Origin: UBA11475 sp902486425
GTDB lineage: Bacteria; Bacillota; Clostridia; Christensenellales; Borkfalkiaceae
Assembly: GCA_902486425.1 (NCBI GenBank)
Contig: CABTOK010000008.1
Span: 103,470 to 167,469, forward strand
DNA: 64,000 nt
Direction of reading: 5' to 3'
Positions 50,107-59,009 of the stretch are shown piece after piece (position 1 is the stretch's first letter; every line of letters starts with the position of its first letter). A program made the position numbers and the translations under genes. The notes beneath the pieces are model-generated. The model saw nothing but the letters and a program-made list of their open reading frames with translations, was not told where the DNA came from and ran no database searches.

Positions 50107-50853
50107 ATGAGAAAACCTATCATTGCAGGAAACTGGAAGATGAACAAAACGGCTAAAGAAGCCGAAGAACTTATCACGGCGTTGAAACCGCTCGTAGCTA
50201 AATCCAAACCCGAAGTAGTGGTTTGCGTTCCTTACACCGATCTCTGGACGGTTGCCGAAGCTGTTAAAGGCAGCAAGATCCATCTCGGAGCGGAAAACGT
50301 AGCATGGGCTGACAAAGGTGCTTTCACCGGCGAAATTTCTGCCGAAATGCTTAAAGAAATCGGCGTAGAATACGTTATCATCGGTCACAGCGAAAGACGT
50401 CAGTACTTCGGCGAAACCAACGAAACCGTAAACAAGCGTACCAAACAGGCTCTCGCAAACGGTCTTAAACCCATCGTATGCGTAGGCGAAACGCTTGAAG
50501 AAAGAGAAAAAGGCAGAACGAACCGCGTTCTTAAAAAACAGATTCTCGAAGGATTCGAAGGTATTACCGACTTTACGAACATCGTAGTCGCTTACGAACC
50601 CGTATGGGCTATCGGAACCGGCAAGACCGCTACTGCGGAAGACGCTAACAAGACCATCGGCTATATCAGAAGAACCATCAAAACCAACTTCGGCGAAGAA
50701 GTAGCAAAGGCTTTGAGAATTCAGTACGGCGGATCCATGAAACCGGGCAACGCGAAAGAACTTATGGCTGAAAGAAACATCGACGGCGGTCTGATCGGCG
50801 GCGCGGCTCTTAAGGCTGAAGACTTTGCGGCAATCGTTAACTACAAAGACTAA
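50107..50853 (+). CDS. tpiA: Triose-phosphate isomerase
   Basis: Interconverts dihydroxyacetone phosphate and glyceraldehyde 3-phosphate. The 248-residue protein has the catalytic Lys in NWKMNKT (8-14), His in IIGHSERR (about 93-100), and Glu in VVAYEPVWAIGTG (about 162-174), plus the phosphate-binding GGSM and GGLIGGAAL segments. Standard length. AGGAG site. Probably co-transcribed with pgk; gap and eno are not in the window. Confidence 0.98.
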   Translation: MRKPIIAGNWKMNKTAKEAEELITALKPLVAKSKPEVVVCVPYTDLWTVAEAVKGSKIHLGAENVAWADKGAFTGEISAEMLKEIGVEYVIIGHSERRQYFGETNETVNKRTKQALANGLKPIVCVGETLEEREKGRTNRVLKKQILEGFEGITDFTNIVVAYEPVWAIGTGKTATAEDANKTIGYIRRTIKTNFGEEVAKALRIQYGGSMKPGNAKELMAERNIDGGLIGGAALKAEDFAAIVNYKD

Positions 50854-50875
50854 GTTACCATAAAAACTTAAAACA

Positions 50876-50912
50876 AAAACCCGACGCGATTTTTACGTTT
50901 CGGGTTTTATTT
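50876..50912 (+). terminator. Terminator after tpiA
   Basis: AAAACCCGA (50876-50884) pairs with TCGGGTTTT (50900-50908), then ATTTT. Confidence 0.83.
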
Positions 50913-51097
50913 TGCTTTAAAAATATGGGAGGTAAGGCTGTAAGTATGATTGAAAAACAGACGAAAGAGTGATATAATGTAGCTAAAACATTACGATTAC
51001 ATTCGTTTTATAACAATTCGGTAATCCGCAGCGTCCCGTCCGGACGGCATTTTTATTTTTGACGGCGGAATAACGTAAGAAGGAGTAAAAAGAGATA

Positions 51098-51877
51098 ATG
51101 CTTAATCAATTTTCGAGAACAGAACTGATATTCGGAAGCGATGCGATGAAAAAATTGGCGAATTCACGCGTTGCAGTATTCGGAATAGGCGGAGTCGGCG
51201 GGTATACCGTTGAAGCGCTCGTTCGTTCCGGAATCGGTACGATAGATTTAATAGACGACGATAAAGTTTGCCTTACGAATATAAACCGCCAGATATTCGC
51301 TACGAGAAAAACCGTCGGAAAATATAAGGTCGACGTCGCCGAAGAAAGAATTCACGAGATAAATCCCGATACGGTCGTCAATACTTATAAAACGTTTTAC
51401 ACACCAGAAACGTCGGATCAATTCGATTTTTCTAAGTATGATTACGTCGTCGACGCTATAGATACCGTAACGGGAAAAATCGCTCTTGTTATGAACGCAA
51501 ACGCCGCCGGCACTCCCATTATCAGTTCCATGGGGGCGGGTAATAAGGTCGATCCGACGGCTTTCGAGGTTGCGGATATTTATAAGACTTCGGTCTGCCC
51601 GCTCGCAAAGGTCATGCGTTACGAGTTAAAACGCAGGGGTATAAAAAAATTAAAGGTCGTGTATTCAAAAGAACAGCCTCTCGCACCGATCGACGACATG
51701 TCGATAAGCTGCCGCGCTCACTGTATCTGTCCCCCCGGAACGGTGCGTAAATGCACTCAGCGCAGGCAGGTTCCGGGCAGCAATGCTTTTGTTCCTTCCG
51801 TCGTCGGTCTGATTATCGCAGGCGAAGTTATAAAAGATCTTACGGGATTCGGGAAAACCGAAACAAAAACAAAATAA
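51098..51877 (+). CDS. tcdA: tRNA threonylcarbamoyladenosine dehydratase TcdA
   Basis: E1-like ThiF-family enzyme that cyclises t6A37 in tRNA to ct6A using ATP. The 259-residue protein has the nucleotide-binding GIGGVGGYTVEALVRSGIG (30-48), DDDKVCLTNINRQ with the adenylation Arg, and a C-terminal set of cysteines (SCRAHCICPPGTVRKC). It matches the stand-alone TcdA/YgdL length. GAAGGAG site. Other ThiF-type activators are possible, but no ubiquitin-like partner is nearby. Confidence 0.9.
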   Translation: MLNQFSRTELIFGSDAMKKLANSRVAVFGIGGVGGYTVEALVRSGIGTIDLIDDDKVCLTNINRQIFATRKTVGKYKVDVAEERIHEINPDTVVNTYKTFYTPETSDQFDFSKYDYVVDAIDTVTGKIALVMNANAAGTPIISSMGAGNKVDPTAFEVADIYKTSVCPLAKVMRYELKRRGIKKLKVVYSKEQPLAPIDDMSISCRAHCICPPGTVRKCTQRRQVPGSNAFVPSVVGLIIAGEVIKDLTGFGKTETKTK

Positions 51878-51909
51878 AAAATAATTTTTATAAAAAATTC
51901 CGAGAACAG

Positions 51910-51947
51910 AAAAGCTCCGCAGCGAAAATCGCCGCGGAGCTTTTTTA
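51910..51947. terminator. Bidirectional terminator between convergent genes
   Basis: AAAAGCTCCGC (51910-51920) pairs with GCGGAGCTTTT (51934-51944), then TT. Confidence 0.87.
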
Positions 51948-51964
51948 ACGTTTTCCGATTCGTT

Positions 51965-52741
51965 TTATTTATTTTCGGTAGTATCCGTACTATCCGACGG
52001 AATATCTTCCGGGAGCTTTTCGCTTGAAAATTTTTCTTTCAAAGCGGCGTCTTCCTTATGGACTTCGTGTTCTCTTCCGCAGAAGTGGAACGAAGCGATA
52101 AACGTAAGCGTGCCCGAGCAAAGTATTGTATAGTCGCCTAAAACTTTTGTCAGGAGATACCCCGTTCCCGCACCTATCGCGAAAATTACTATTACGAGAA
52201 GATAAAGCCCCGCTCTTTTGAGAGCCGCTTTATTTTTTTCGGCAACGGCCGTTACTACCTGAGCCGACATTTTAACGATATTGCCTATGCACATCGTGCT
52301 TGCGAAATCGTTGCCGTAAATCTGGTCGAAAGAAAGAACCTGCATGGCGCATGCAAACGATACGAGGGCGTTCGCAAGAACGTTAAGATTCTGAGGAATA
52401 AAAGCTGCTCCGATAAGAGCAGCCGATTCCACGAGAAGGACGGCTTGTTTCCAGAAAAGGTTTTTGTTTTTTTTGAATATGAACGAAAACGTTTTCGCAA
52501 GCATCGCACCGAGCGTAAATGCGAAAATAGGAATAATGTATTTAGTTATTCCGCTTAAATTACCGTTTACTATGTTCACGCTGAGAAACACGATGTTGCC
52601 GGTCTGAGCGTTTGCGAAAACGTGATCTCTGCAAAAATAAGAGTATGCGTCCTGAAGTCCGCCCGAAATGATTATAAAAATAAGCATTACGAGCGATTGC
52701 GAAATATCGTTTTTGTTTCTTTTCTTTTTAAGTTCGGGCAT
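51965..52741 (-). CDS. YoaK (DUF1275) family membrane protein
   Basis: A 258-residue integral membrane protein with about six helices. The start, SLVMLIFIIISGGLQDAYSYFCRDHVFANAQTGNIVFLSVNIV, carries the DUF1275 signature (G..DA......VFA..QTGN). Function of the family is unknown. Hydrophilic tails flank the membrane core, the C-terminal one ending in acidic and Ser/Thr-rich residues. It is convergent with tcdA and divergent from the glycerophosphodiesterase gene. Confidence 0.88.
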   Translation of the reverse strand: MPELKKKRNKNDISQSLVMLIFIIISGGLQDAYSYFCRDHVFANAQTGNIVFLSVNIVNGNLSGITKYIIPIFAFTLGAMLAKTFSFIFKKNKNLFWKQAVLLVESAALIGAAFIPQNLNVLANALVSFACAMQVLSFDQIYGNDFASTMCIGNIVKMSAQVVTAVAEKNKAALKRAGLYLLVIVIFAIGAGTGYLLTKVLGDYTILCSGTLTFIASFHFCGREHEVHKEDAALKEKFSSEKLPEDIPSDSTDTTENK

Positions 52742-53079
52742 TGATATTACTCCGGATAATTTATTTATCGTTTTCCCCTTAAAGTCCGTTTTGATGTTTA
52801 CAGGCCGCTCTTAATTATAACCGCAAAAAAGCAGTTTGTAAAACAAAAAAGCCGTTTTTTTACCGTAAACGGAATAATAAGGCTCGAAACAGCTTTAAAA
52901 CTGATAAATTTTAAGACATATAAAAAACCGAGCGATTTTTTTATCGTTTTTCAAAAAAACGAGCAGAAAAATTTTTTCGTTTTATTGTTGACTTTATTCA
53001 CGCAGGTGATATAATAAAGCAAAAAGATAAACGACCGTTATTTACGCAAAATGTGGCGCGGATAACGCGGGAGGAAAAA
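52742..53079. other. 338-base divergent intergenic region
   Basis: AT-rich. It holds the promoter of the glycerophosphodiesterase gene (52988-53015). The promoter of the leftward YoaK gene was not identified. Nothing else seen. Confidence 0.5.
52988..53015 (+). promoter_or_regulatory. Promoter of the glycerophosphodiesterase gene
   Basis: TTGACT (52988-52993), 16-base spacer, TATAAT (53010-53015). Confidence 0.72.
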
Positions 53080-53934
53080 ATGGATACTAAAATAACTTTA
53101 ACGGCGCACAGGGGATACCGTCAGAAATTTCCCGAAAACACTATGATTTCTTTCAGAGAAGCGTTGAAGCTCGACATCGATTCTATCGAGACCGACGTAA
53201 GAATGACCAACGATCATCAGATAGTAGTTATTCACGATCAGACGCTTCAGAGAACGACCGATAAAGAAGGTCACGTCTGCGACAGAAGTCTCGCCGAGGT
53301 CAGAGAAGCCGATGCGGGAATAAAATTCGGCGAGCAGTTCAAGGGCGAAAAGGTCCCCATGCTTACCGAGCTTCTGGAACTTTTGAAAGACAGAAAGGAC
53401 GTCAAACTTTTACTCGAACTTAAAGACTATCCCGAAGAATACGGCAATTTTGCGTACGCTTCGTGCGAAGAGAGTCTGAGACTTTGCAAAGAATACGGAG
53501 TATGGGGCAAAGACAGGCTTACCATCATAACATTTTCGACCGCCCTTTGCGCTTGGATAAGACGCAAGCACGCCGGAGAAGACATAACCATCCACGGGTT
53601 CTATCCCAAAGTAAAGATGAGAGGTTCCGATTTGGACGATCCGTATAAGTATATGGACGAAGTCTGCATATTCTCGACAGACAGCGGAGTATATCCCGAC
53701 GGCAGACCGTCATGGAGAACGACCTGTTCGAACTTCGAGGACGACAAACTCGTTTACGACACGTTTAAGATGATGGGGATAAAGCCCTGCGTTTACTACA
53801 GCTGGAACACAGACGAAAAACTTTACGAAAGATGCGCAAAATTAGGCGCGATAGGATTTACCTGCGACGACGCTTATACTTGCGGAAAAATTCTCGATAA
53901 ACTCGGGCTCCGCAAGCTTAAAAACAAAAATTAA
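53080..53934 (+). CDS. Glycerophosphodiester phosphodiesterase
   Basis: TIM-barrel GDPD enzyme of 284 residues, hydrolysing glycerophosphodiesters to glycerol 3-phosphate and an alcohol. The catalytic set is visible: HRGYRQKFPENT (10-21), SIETDVRMTNDHQIVVIHD (about 40-58, Glu, Asp and second His), and LLLELKD near 110. No signal peptide, so cytoplasmic. Start at ATG 53080 with GGGAGG 6 bases upstream; the frame is open to an upstream GTG without support. Confidence 0.93.
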   Translation: MDTKITLTAHRGYRQKFPENTMISFREALKLDIDSIETDVRMTNDHQIVVIHDQTLQRTTDKEGHVCDRSLAEVREADAGIKFGEQFKGEKVPMLTELLELLKDRKDVKLLLELKDYPEEYGNFAYASCEESLRLCKEYGVWGKDRLTIITFSTALCAWIRRKHAGEDITIHGFYPKVKMRGSDLDDPYKYMDEVCIFSTDSGVYPDGRPSWRTTCSNFEDDKLVYDTFKMMGIKPCVYYSWNTDEKLYERCAKLGAIGFTCDDAYTCGKILDKLGLRKLKNKN

Positions 53935-53976
53935 GCGTAAAAAAAGCTTAAAAGAATAAATTCAATACAAAAAGGG

Positions 53977-54005
53977 AAAAACGGCATAAAACGCCGTTTT
54001 TTCTT
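53977..54005 (+). terminator. Terminator after the phosphodiesterase gene
   Basis: AAAAACGGC (53977-53985) pairs with GCCGTTTTT (53993-54001). Confidence 0.82.
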
Positions 54006-54048
54006 TTCCGTAAAATGAAAAGCTTTAACAAAATTTTTGAAATAAGCA

Positions 54049-54077
54049 TTGACTATTTTGAAAATTAGTTGTATACT
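54049..54077 (+). promoter_or_regulatory. Promoter ahead of a near-leaderless peptide ORF
   Basis: TTGACT (54049-54054), 17-base spacer, TATACT (54072-54077). The next ATG is 9 bases downstream. Confidence 0.7.
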
Positions 54078-54086
54078 TTATTAGTA

Positions 54087-54158
54087 ATGAAGATTAAAGG
54101 CATATTTTCGCTTTTTTCGGGCATTTTTAAAATGTACAAAAAAGAGGAATTGCCGTAA
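54087..54158 (+). CDS. Putative 23-residue amphipathic peptide
   Basis: A tiny ORF starting 9 bases after the -10 box, so its mRNA would have a leader of only 2-3 bases. The peptide begins MKIKGIFSLFSGIF and ends in a charged tail, which could form a membrane-binding helix. The stop is 14 bases before the 583-residue membrane-protein gene, so it may be a leader peptide or a partner protein. Too short to prove as coding; the promoter placement is the main support. Confidence 0.4.
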   Translation: MKIKGIFSLFSGIFKMYKKEELP

Positions 54159-54172
54159 ATCGGGAGATAGAG

Positions 54173-55924
54173 ATGTTTTCATATTTGGTAAAAAATTGCG
54201 CGGGAACTTATTTCAAGTTAGGTTGCGTTCTCGCCCTTTTAACTCTTATCGGAACGCTTTTCGTCACTACGCCCGAAAAGAAGGGCAGAACGATCTGGTC
54301 GGTAGTTTTTTCGGCGGCGTTTATCGCGATATTCGGGCTTTCGGACATGATTATAAATTACTACATGCCCGCTTCCGGATTAAAAACGGCGATTTTATTC
54401 GTTATCGAAGTTCTTTCGTTCGCTTTTGTCGTGTTCACTGTGGTGATGGCTTTCATAAACATAAAGGGCCGTCAGGGTAAAAAATCGGTCGTAATGTATC
54501 AGATAGTACGCCTTTTCGCGGCGGGCTTCGCTCTTCTTTTTATGTGGTTCAAAGCTCTCCGTCAGGGGGACTACTTCAGATACGGCGATCTCGTCGGAGA
54601 TGGGAAAGAATACCAGTATATAGTGCAGGTTCCCGGAATAAAGAGCAACAATATCTTTATGGGATTGTTTCTCGTGATGTTTGCGATAGGCTTGCTTGCT
54701 TCGCTTGTGGTATTCCTTATTTCGGTATTCAAAGAAGACAAACATAAATTCTGCGAACTTCTGACTCTCGTCTTTGCGACGCTTTTGTTAATCGTTCCCG
54801 CATATGAAATAGTAGTTCACGTCGATGCGAAACTTACCGCGCCCGAATCGCTTTCTTTATCTTTGCTGACGCTCGCTTTCGGCGCGTCCAAAGGCACGGG
54901 AGTCAACTTCGTCGCGATTATCGGACTTTTGCTTTATATAACGTACTTTGTTCTTAAAACGGTCGAAGCGGTTTGCGGTCGCAAAAACGTTATCGATTAC
55001 GTCAAGGCGGGTATGATAACTCTGCTCGCCGTGCTTGTGCTTATGTCGAATCTTTTCACCGGCATGGCTCTTACCGGCTACGCGAAGGATCTTGTAACGG
55101 CTGCGAATGCATTCGTTAACGAAACTTCCGGCGGCAATCTCGTGAACGCTCCGCATATTTTAACCAGCACGATAGGAAAAATGAGCGGTATCGCGAAACT
55201 CGTTGCGATAATAACCATACTTTCGGTAGTGGCTCTCGTTGCAAAACAGATCGTTTACGCCATAAAAGAATCCGAATTCTACGAAACGGCGACTCTCAAT
55301 GCGAAAGTGAGAAAAGAAGGCAAAGTCGGCGACGAAAAGACTTTCGGCGCATTCTTCAAAAGACATGTCGCTATGTTCTCGTCCGTACTTATTCTCGTAA
55401 TCGGAGTAGTGCTTGCGGTATTTTTAAGACAGAATATGTTCCTTACCGGCGAACCGTGGCCGATGATAGGATCGGACAGTAACGCCGCGGGCATAGCATA
55501 TATTCTTATGCCGGGCTCGTTCGGCGATCCCGACCTTATACCGAACTATTTCTTCTGGGCATACCTTGTTCTTACCGCAGTAAGCTTCGTAACGTTGCTC
55601 GCAGGAGACCTTGCGAATAAAAAGATCGTCAAGTATATCGGAGTGATAGCGGGCATGCTTTCCGGCATCGCGCTTATTGTAATGCAGACTTCGAGCGGAA
55701 GTATGTGGGTTAACAAAGAATATACCGAATTCACATATACGTTCAATCTCCCGATAGTATTATTCGGACTTATCGTAATGGTTGTGGCATATTTCGGCAC
55801 TTATAAAGAATCCATTAAGCTCACAAGGAACTTTGCTCGCATCGTTGTCGAAAACATCGGCGTTTCGATGACGGTGGTATCGTTCATATTCGTAATACTC
55901 TATCTCGAAAGAATTTTAATATAA
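54173..55924 (+). CDS. Large polytopic membrane protein of unknown function
   Basis: A 583-residue protein with at least 12 hydrophobic helices and short loops, and no recognised signature. A segment at about 130-160 (ALRQGDYFRYGDLVGDGKEYQY) is polar and aromatic and probably extracellular; another polar loop near 370-395 is basic and likely cytoplasmic. No Walker, protease or glycosyltransferase motif seen. GGGAGA precedes the ATG. It probably shares the promoter at 54049-54077 with the preceding peptide ORF. Transport or envelope function is only a guess. Confidence 0.7.
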   Translation: MFSYLVKNCAGTYFKLGCVLALLTLIGTLFVTTPEKKGRTIWSVVFSAAFIAIFGLSDMIINYYMPASGLKTAILFVIEVLSFAFVVFTVVMAFINIKGRQGKKSVVMYQIVRLFAAGFALLFMWFKALRQGDYFRYGDLVGDGKEYQYIVQVPGIKSNNIFMGLFLVMFAIGLLASLVVFLISVFKEDKHKFCELLTLVFATLLLIVPAYEIVVHVDAKLTAPESLSLSLLTLAFGASKGTGVNFVAIIGLLLYITYFVLKTVEAVCGRKNVIDYVKAGMITLLAVLVLMSNLFTGMALTGYAKDLVTAANAFVNETSGGNLVNAPHILTSTIGKMSGIAKLVAIITILSVVALVAKQIVYAIKESEFYETATLNAKVRKEGKVGDEKTFGAFFKRHVAMFSSVLILVIGVVLAVFLRQNMFLTGEPWPMIGSDSNAAGIAYILMPGSFGDPDLIPNYFFWAYLVLTAVSFVTLLAGDLANKKIVKYIGVIAGMLSGIALIVMQTSSGSMWVNKEYTEFTYTFNLPIVLFGLIVMVVAYFGTYKESIKLTRNFARIVVENIGVSMTVVSFIFVILYLERILI

Positions 55925-56047
55925 TACGATTTAAGTTTATATTTATTAAAATAATATGATATAATAGCGGCGGCGGGGGATACCTTCCGCCGTTTATTGA
56001 AATTATCCGTTTTTTTATAAAAGCGAGGCGGGTATAAGGAGAATTTT

Positions 56048-56230
56048 ATGCAACTTCCGGAAAATGCGGATATGCTTTTAAGCGTGGTCAACATGAAGTT
56101 ACGCGACGAAGACGTAGACCTTGAAGAACTTTGCTCCGAATGGGGGATAAATAAGTCGGTCGTCGTAAAAAAACTCGGAGATGCGGGGTACTATTACGAC
56201 GAAACCGCGAACAAATTTTCGGCAAAATAA
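56048..56230 (+). CDS. DUF4250 domain-containing protein
   Basis: A 60-residue soluble protein with LPENADMLLSVVNMKLRDEDVDLEELC, matching the DUF4250 pattern (LP.dp.MLLS.iNmkLRD....LdeLC), followed by a short helix-turn-helix-like end and YYYDETANKF. Function unknown; widespread in Clostridia and usually a single gene. Strong AAGGAG site. Confidence 0.85.
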   Translation: MQLPENADMLLSVVNMKLRDEDVDLEELCSEWGINKSVVVKKLGDAGYYYDETANKFSAK

Positions 56231-56354
56231 ATTTATTTTTTGCTTCTCGGCTTAAAAACGCTTGTAAAAAGCAGTAATTCGCCCGAAAAACTCCCGTCAA
56301 AAAAGTAAGTTTCAAAAAAAGAGAAAATTTTGAAAAAATAATCAACCAAAACGT

Positions 56355-56383
56355 TTGACAAAAAAACGTTTTTCATATAGACT
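56355..56383 (+). promoter_or_regulatory. Promoter of the tRNA cluster
   Basis: TTGACA (56355-56360), 17-base spacer, TAGACT (56378-56383); first tRNA starts 50 bases downstream. Confidence 0.7.
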
Positions 56384-56432
56384 ATATAAAGCCGATTAAG
56401 CAGGAAACTGTTTGAATTGCTTTAGGCGTCAG

Positions 56433-56506
<74 letters not shown>

Positions 56507-56509
56507 CAT

Positions 56510-56586
56510 GCACCTGTAGCTCAGTAGGATAGAGCAACGGCCTTCTAAGCCGTGTGTCGGGGGTTCGACTCCCTCCAGGCGCACCA
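56510..56586 (+). tRNA. tRNA-Arg (TCT)
   Basis: Anticodon loop CTTCTAA; CCA encoded. The acceptor stem GCACCTG/CAGGCGC has an A3-C70 mismatch where a G-C pair is usual. Confidence 0.94.
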
Positions 56587-56592
56587 GATAAT

Positions 56593-56669
56593 GGCGGGTG
56601 TAGCTCACTTGGCAGAGCGCAAGATTGTGGCTCTTGAGGTAATGGGTTCGATCCCCATCACTCGCCCCA
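56593..56669 (+). tRNA. tRNA-His (GTG)
   Basis: Anticodon loop TTGTGGC. The extra G at -1 (56593) faces discriminator C (56666), the HisRS identity pair. CCA encoded. Confidence 0.95.
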
Positions 56670-56677
56670 TTATTTTT

Positions 56678-56753
56678 AGGGGTGTAGCCAAGCGGTTAAG
56701 GCACCGGATTTTGATTCCGGCATTCGTAAGTTCAAATCTTGCCACCCCTGCCA
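56678..56753 (+). tRNA. tRNA-Gln (TTG)
   Basis: Anticodon loop TTTTGAT; acceptor AGGGGTG pairs with CACCCCT; discriminator G; CCA encoded. Confidence 0.94.
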
Positions 56754-56774
56754 GTTACACCCCGAACTTAATAC

Positions 56775-56850
56775 GCCCCATTAGCTCAGTTGGCAGAGCA
56801 CGTGACTTTTAATCACGGTGTCCCGGGTTCAAATCCCGGATGGAGCACCA
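56775..56850 (+). tRNA. tRNA-Lys (TTT)
   Basis: Anticodon loop CTTTTAA; CCA encoded. Acceptor GCCCCAT/ATGGAGC has a C3-A70 mismatch; other stems pair normally. Confidence 0.94.
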
Positions 56851-56854
56851 AAAT

Positions 56855-56930
56855 CCGCCTTTAGCTCAGTTGGTAGAGCACCTGACTCTTAATCAGGGTG
56901 TCCGGGGTTCGAGTCCCCGAAGGCGGACCA
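56855..56930 (+). tRNA. tRNA-Lys (CTT)
   Basis: Anticodon loop CTCTTAA; acceptor CCGCCTT pairs perfectly with AAGGCGG; CCA encoded. Last gene of the cluster. Confidence 0.95.
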
Positions 56931-56937
56931 AGGTAAG

Positions 56938-56976
56938 ATAAATCCGGACGCACATTGCGTTCGGATTTATTTTTTG
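56938..56976 (+). terminator. Terminator of the tRNA operon
   Basis: A 15-base stem: ATAAATCCGGACGCA (56938-56952) with TGCGTTCGGATTTAT (56956-56970), then TTTTTT. Confidence 0.9.
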
Positions 56977-56986
56977 CAAAAATTTT

Positions 56987-57019
56987 CCGATAAAATTATC
57001 TTTTGCAAGTGTTTTTACA
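56987..57019. repeat. Operator-like direct repeat, copy 1, upstream of pckA
   Basis: Starts CCGATAAAATTATCTTTTGC and aligns with copy 2 (57073-57106), matching at about 21 of the first 25 bases. Ends with AAGTGTTTTTACA. Confidence 0.5.
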
Positions 57020-57072
57020 TATAGAAAAGGGAGAATATATAAGCGCGGCGAATAAAAATATATAACAATCAC

Positions 57073-57106
57073 CCGATAAAATCAGCTTTTGTAAGCGCTG
57101 TTTGCA
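57073..57106. repeat. Operator-like direct repeat, copy 2, upstream of pckA
   Basis: Starts CCGATAAAATCAGCTTTTG. Its end, TGTAAGCGCTGTTT (57090-57103), resembles the catabolite-repression cre consensus (TGWAANCGNTNWCA) except in the last two bases. Confidence 0.5.
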
Positions 57107-57152
57107 AATTTAAAAAATTTTGGCGAAAAATTAAAAAAAGAGTGAAAAAAAA

Positions 57153-57181
57153 GCGACAAAAAAAATATTTGCGTGTATAAT
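57153..57181 (+). promoter_or_regulatory. Promoter of pckA
   Basis: GCGACA (57153-57158), 17-base spacer, TATAAT (57176-57181). The repeats lie 47-170 bases upstream. Confidence 0.6.
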
Positions 57182-57217
57182 AGAGTTGATAAAAATAAAA
57201 TTAGTGAGGTAATTTTT

Positions 57218-58825
57218 ATGCAAAAAGAAGTTTTGGCTAAATACGGAATTGTAAACGCTAAAAATATCGTTTACAATCCCTCTTACGAAATGCTTTTTGA
57301 AGAAGAAACCAAATCCGGTCTTACGGGCTATGAAAAAGGTCAGGTATCCGAACTCGGCGCTGTCAACGTTATGACCGGTATCTACACCGGACGTTCGCCC
57401 AAAGACAAATATATCGTTATGGACAAGAATTCCGAAAACACCGTTTGGTGGACTTCCGATTCTTACAAAAACGACAACCATCCCATGACCGAAGCTACCT
57501 GGGCTAAGGTTAAAGAAATCGCTCTTAAAGAACTTTCGGACAAAGATCTTTTCGTAGTAGACGCATTCTGCGGCGCGAACAAGGACACCCGTATGGCTGT
57601 TCGTTTCATCGTCGAAGTTGCCTGGCAGGCACACTTTATCAGAAACATGTTCATCAAGCCGACCGCAGAAGAAGAAAAGAACTTCGAACCCGACTTCATC
57701 GTTTACAACGCTTCCAAAGCGAAGGTTGAAAACTACAAAGAACTCGGACTTAATTCCGAAACCTGCGTAGCTTTCAACATTACCAGCAAAGAACAGGTTA
57801 TCATCAACACCTGGTACGGCGGCGAAATGAAGAAAGGTATGTTCTCCATGATGAACTACTATCTTCCCTTAAAGGGCATCGCTTCGATGCACTGCTCGGC
57901 TAACACCGACCTTGACGGAAAGAACACCGCTATATTCTTCGGACTTTCCGGAACCGGCAAGACCACTCTTTCCACCGATCCGAAGAGACTTTTGATCGGC
58001 GACGACGAACACGGCTGGGACGATAACGGCGTCTTCAATTTCGAAGGCGGCTGCTACGCTAAGGTTATCAACCTTGACAAAGATTCCGAACCCGACATTT
58101 ACAACGCTATTAAGAGAAATGCTCTTTTGGAAAACGTTACGCTCGACAAAGACGGCAAGATCGACTTTGCAGACAAGACCGTAACCGAAAATACCCGTGT
58201 TTCTTATCCGATCGACCACATCAAGAATATCGTTCGTCCTATTTCTTCCGCTCCCGCGGCTAAGAACGTTATCTTCTTGTCGGCAGACGCTTTCGGCGTA
58301 CTTCCTCCCGTATCGATCCTTACTCCCGAACAGACTCAGTATTACTTCCTTTCGGGCTTCACCGCTAAACTTGCGGGTACCGAACGCGGCATAACCGAAC
58401 CCACCCCGACCTTCTCGGCTTGCTTCGGTCAGGCATTCCTTGAACTTCATCCCACCAAATACGCAGAAGAACTCGTTAAGAAGATGAAGGCTTCCGGTGC
58501 TAAGGCTTATCTTGTAAACACCGGCTGGAACGGAACCGGCAAGAGAATTTCGATCAAGGATACCAGAGGCATCATCGACGCTATCCTTAACGGCGATATT
58601 CTCGGCGCTCCCACAAAGAAGATTCCTTACTTCAATTTCGAAGTTCCCACCAAGTTAAACGGCGTTGCTACCGAAATTCTCGATCCGAGAGATACTTATG
58701 CAGACGCTAAGGTTTGGGAAGAAAAGGCTAAAGACCTTGCAGGCAGATTCGTTAAGAACTTCGCTAAGTATGAAAATACCGAAGCGGGCAAGGCTCTCGT
58801 TAAAGCAGGTCCCGTCGTTGAATAA
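57218..58825 (+). CDS. pckA: ATP-dependent phosphoenolpyruvate carboxykinase
   Basis: Interconverts oxaloacetate and PEP; in anaerobes often run in the CO2-fixing direction. The 535-residue protein has the PEPCK P-loop GLSGTGKTTLS (about 243-253), GDDEHGW and FNFEGGCYAK (metal and substrate binding), VSYPIDHI and TGWNGTGKRI. Start ATG 57218 is chosen because GAGGT lies 7 bases upstream and the open frame before it would run across the -10 box. Codon use is strongly biased toward preferred codons, implying high expression. Confidence 0.96.
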   Translation: MQKEVLAKYGIVNAKNIVYNPSYEMLFEEETKSGLTGYEKGQVSELGAVNVMTGIYTGRSPKDKYIVMDKNSENTVWWTSDSYKNDNHPMTEATWAKVKEIALKELSDKDLFVVDAFCGANKDTRMAVRFIVEVAWQAHFIRNMFIKPTAEEEKNFEPDFIVYNASKAKVENYKELGLNSETCVAFNITSKEQVIINTWYGGEMKKGMFSMMNYYLPLKGIASMHCSANTDLDGKNTAIFFGLSGTGKTTLSTDPKRLLIGDDEHGWDDNGVFNFEGGCYAKVINLDKDSEPDIYNAIKRNALLENVTLDKDGKIDFADKTVTENTRVSYPIDHIKNIVRPISSAPAAKNVIFLSADAFGVLPPVSILTPEQTQYYFLSGFTAKLAGTERGITEPTPTFSACFGQAFLELHPTKYAEELVKKMKASGAKAYLVNTGWNGTGKRISIKDTRGIIDAILNGDILGAPTKKIPYFNFEVPTKLNGVATEILDPRDTYADAKVWEEKAKDLAGRFVKNFAKYENTEAGKALVKAGPVVE

Positions 58826-58870
58826 TTTTACGGCGTAAGGCTTTACCGAAGATAAAAACAAACCAATGAT

Positions 58871-58906
58871 AAAAAGCGGCTTCGCTTAACGGCAAGCCGC
58901 TTTTTT
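58871..58906 (+). terminator. Terminator after pckA
   Basis: AAAAAGCGGCTT (58871-58882) pairs with AAGCCGCTTTTT (58894-58905), then T. Confidence 0.87.
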
Positions 58907-59009
58907 GTATGAAAATTTTTATATTTTTGCAGTATTTTATTCCGGAATTGTTTTTGACTTGATATGAGTATCGCCCGAAAAAAATCCTTATAAAAACGTC
59001 AATTTAGCA

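Noticed and set aside
51098..51877. ThiF-type activator of a ubiquitin-like or antiphage conjugation system
   Set aside because: Length and the C-terminal cysteine region fit TcdA, and no ubiquitin-like, E2 or JAB gene is adjacent.
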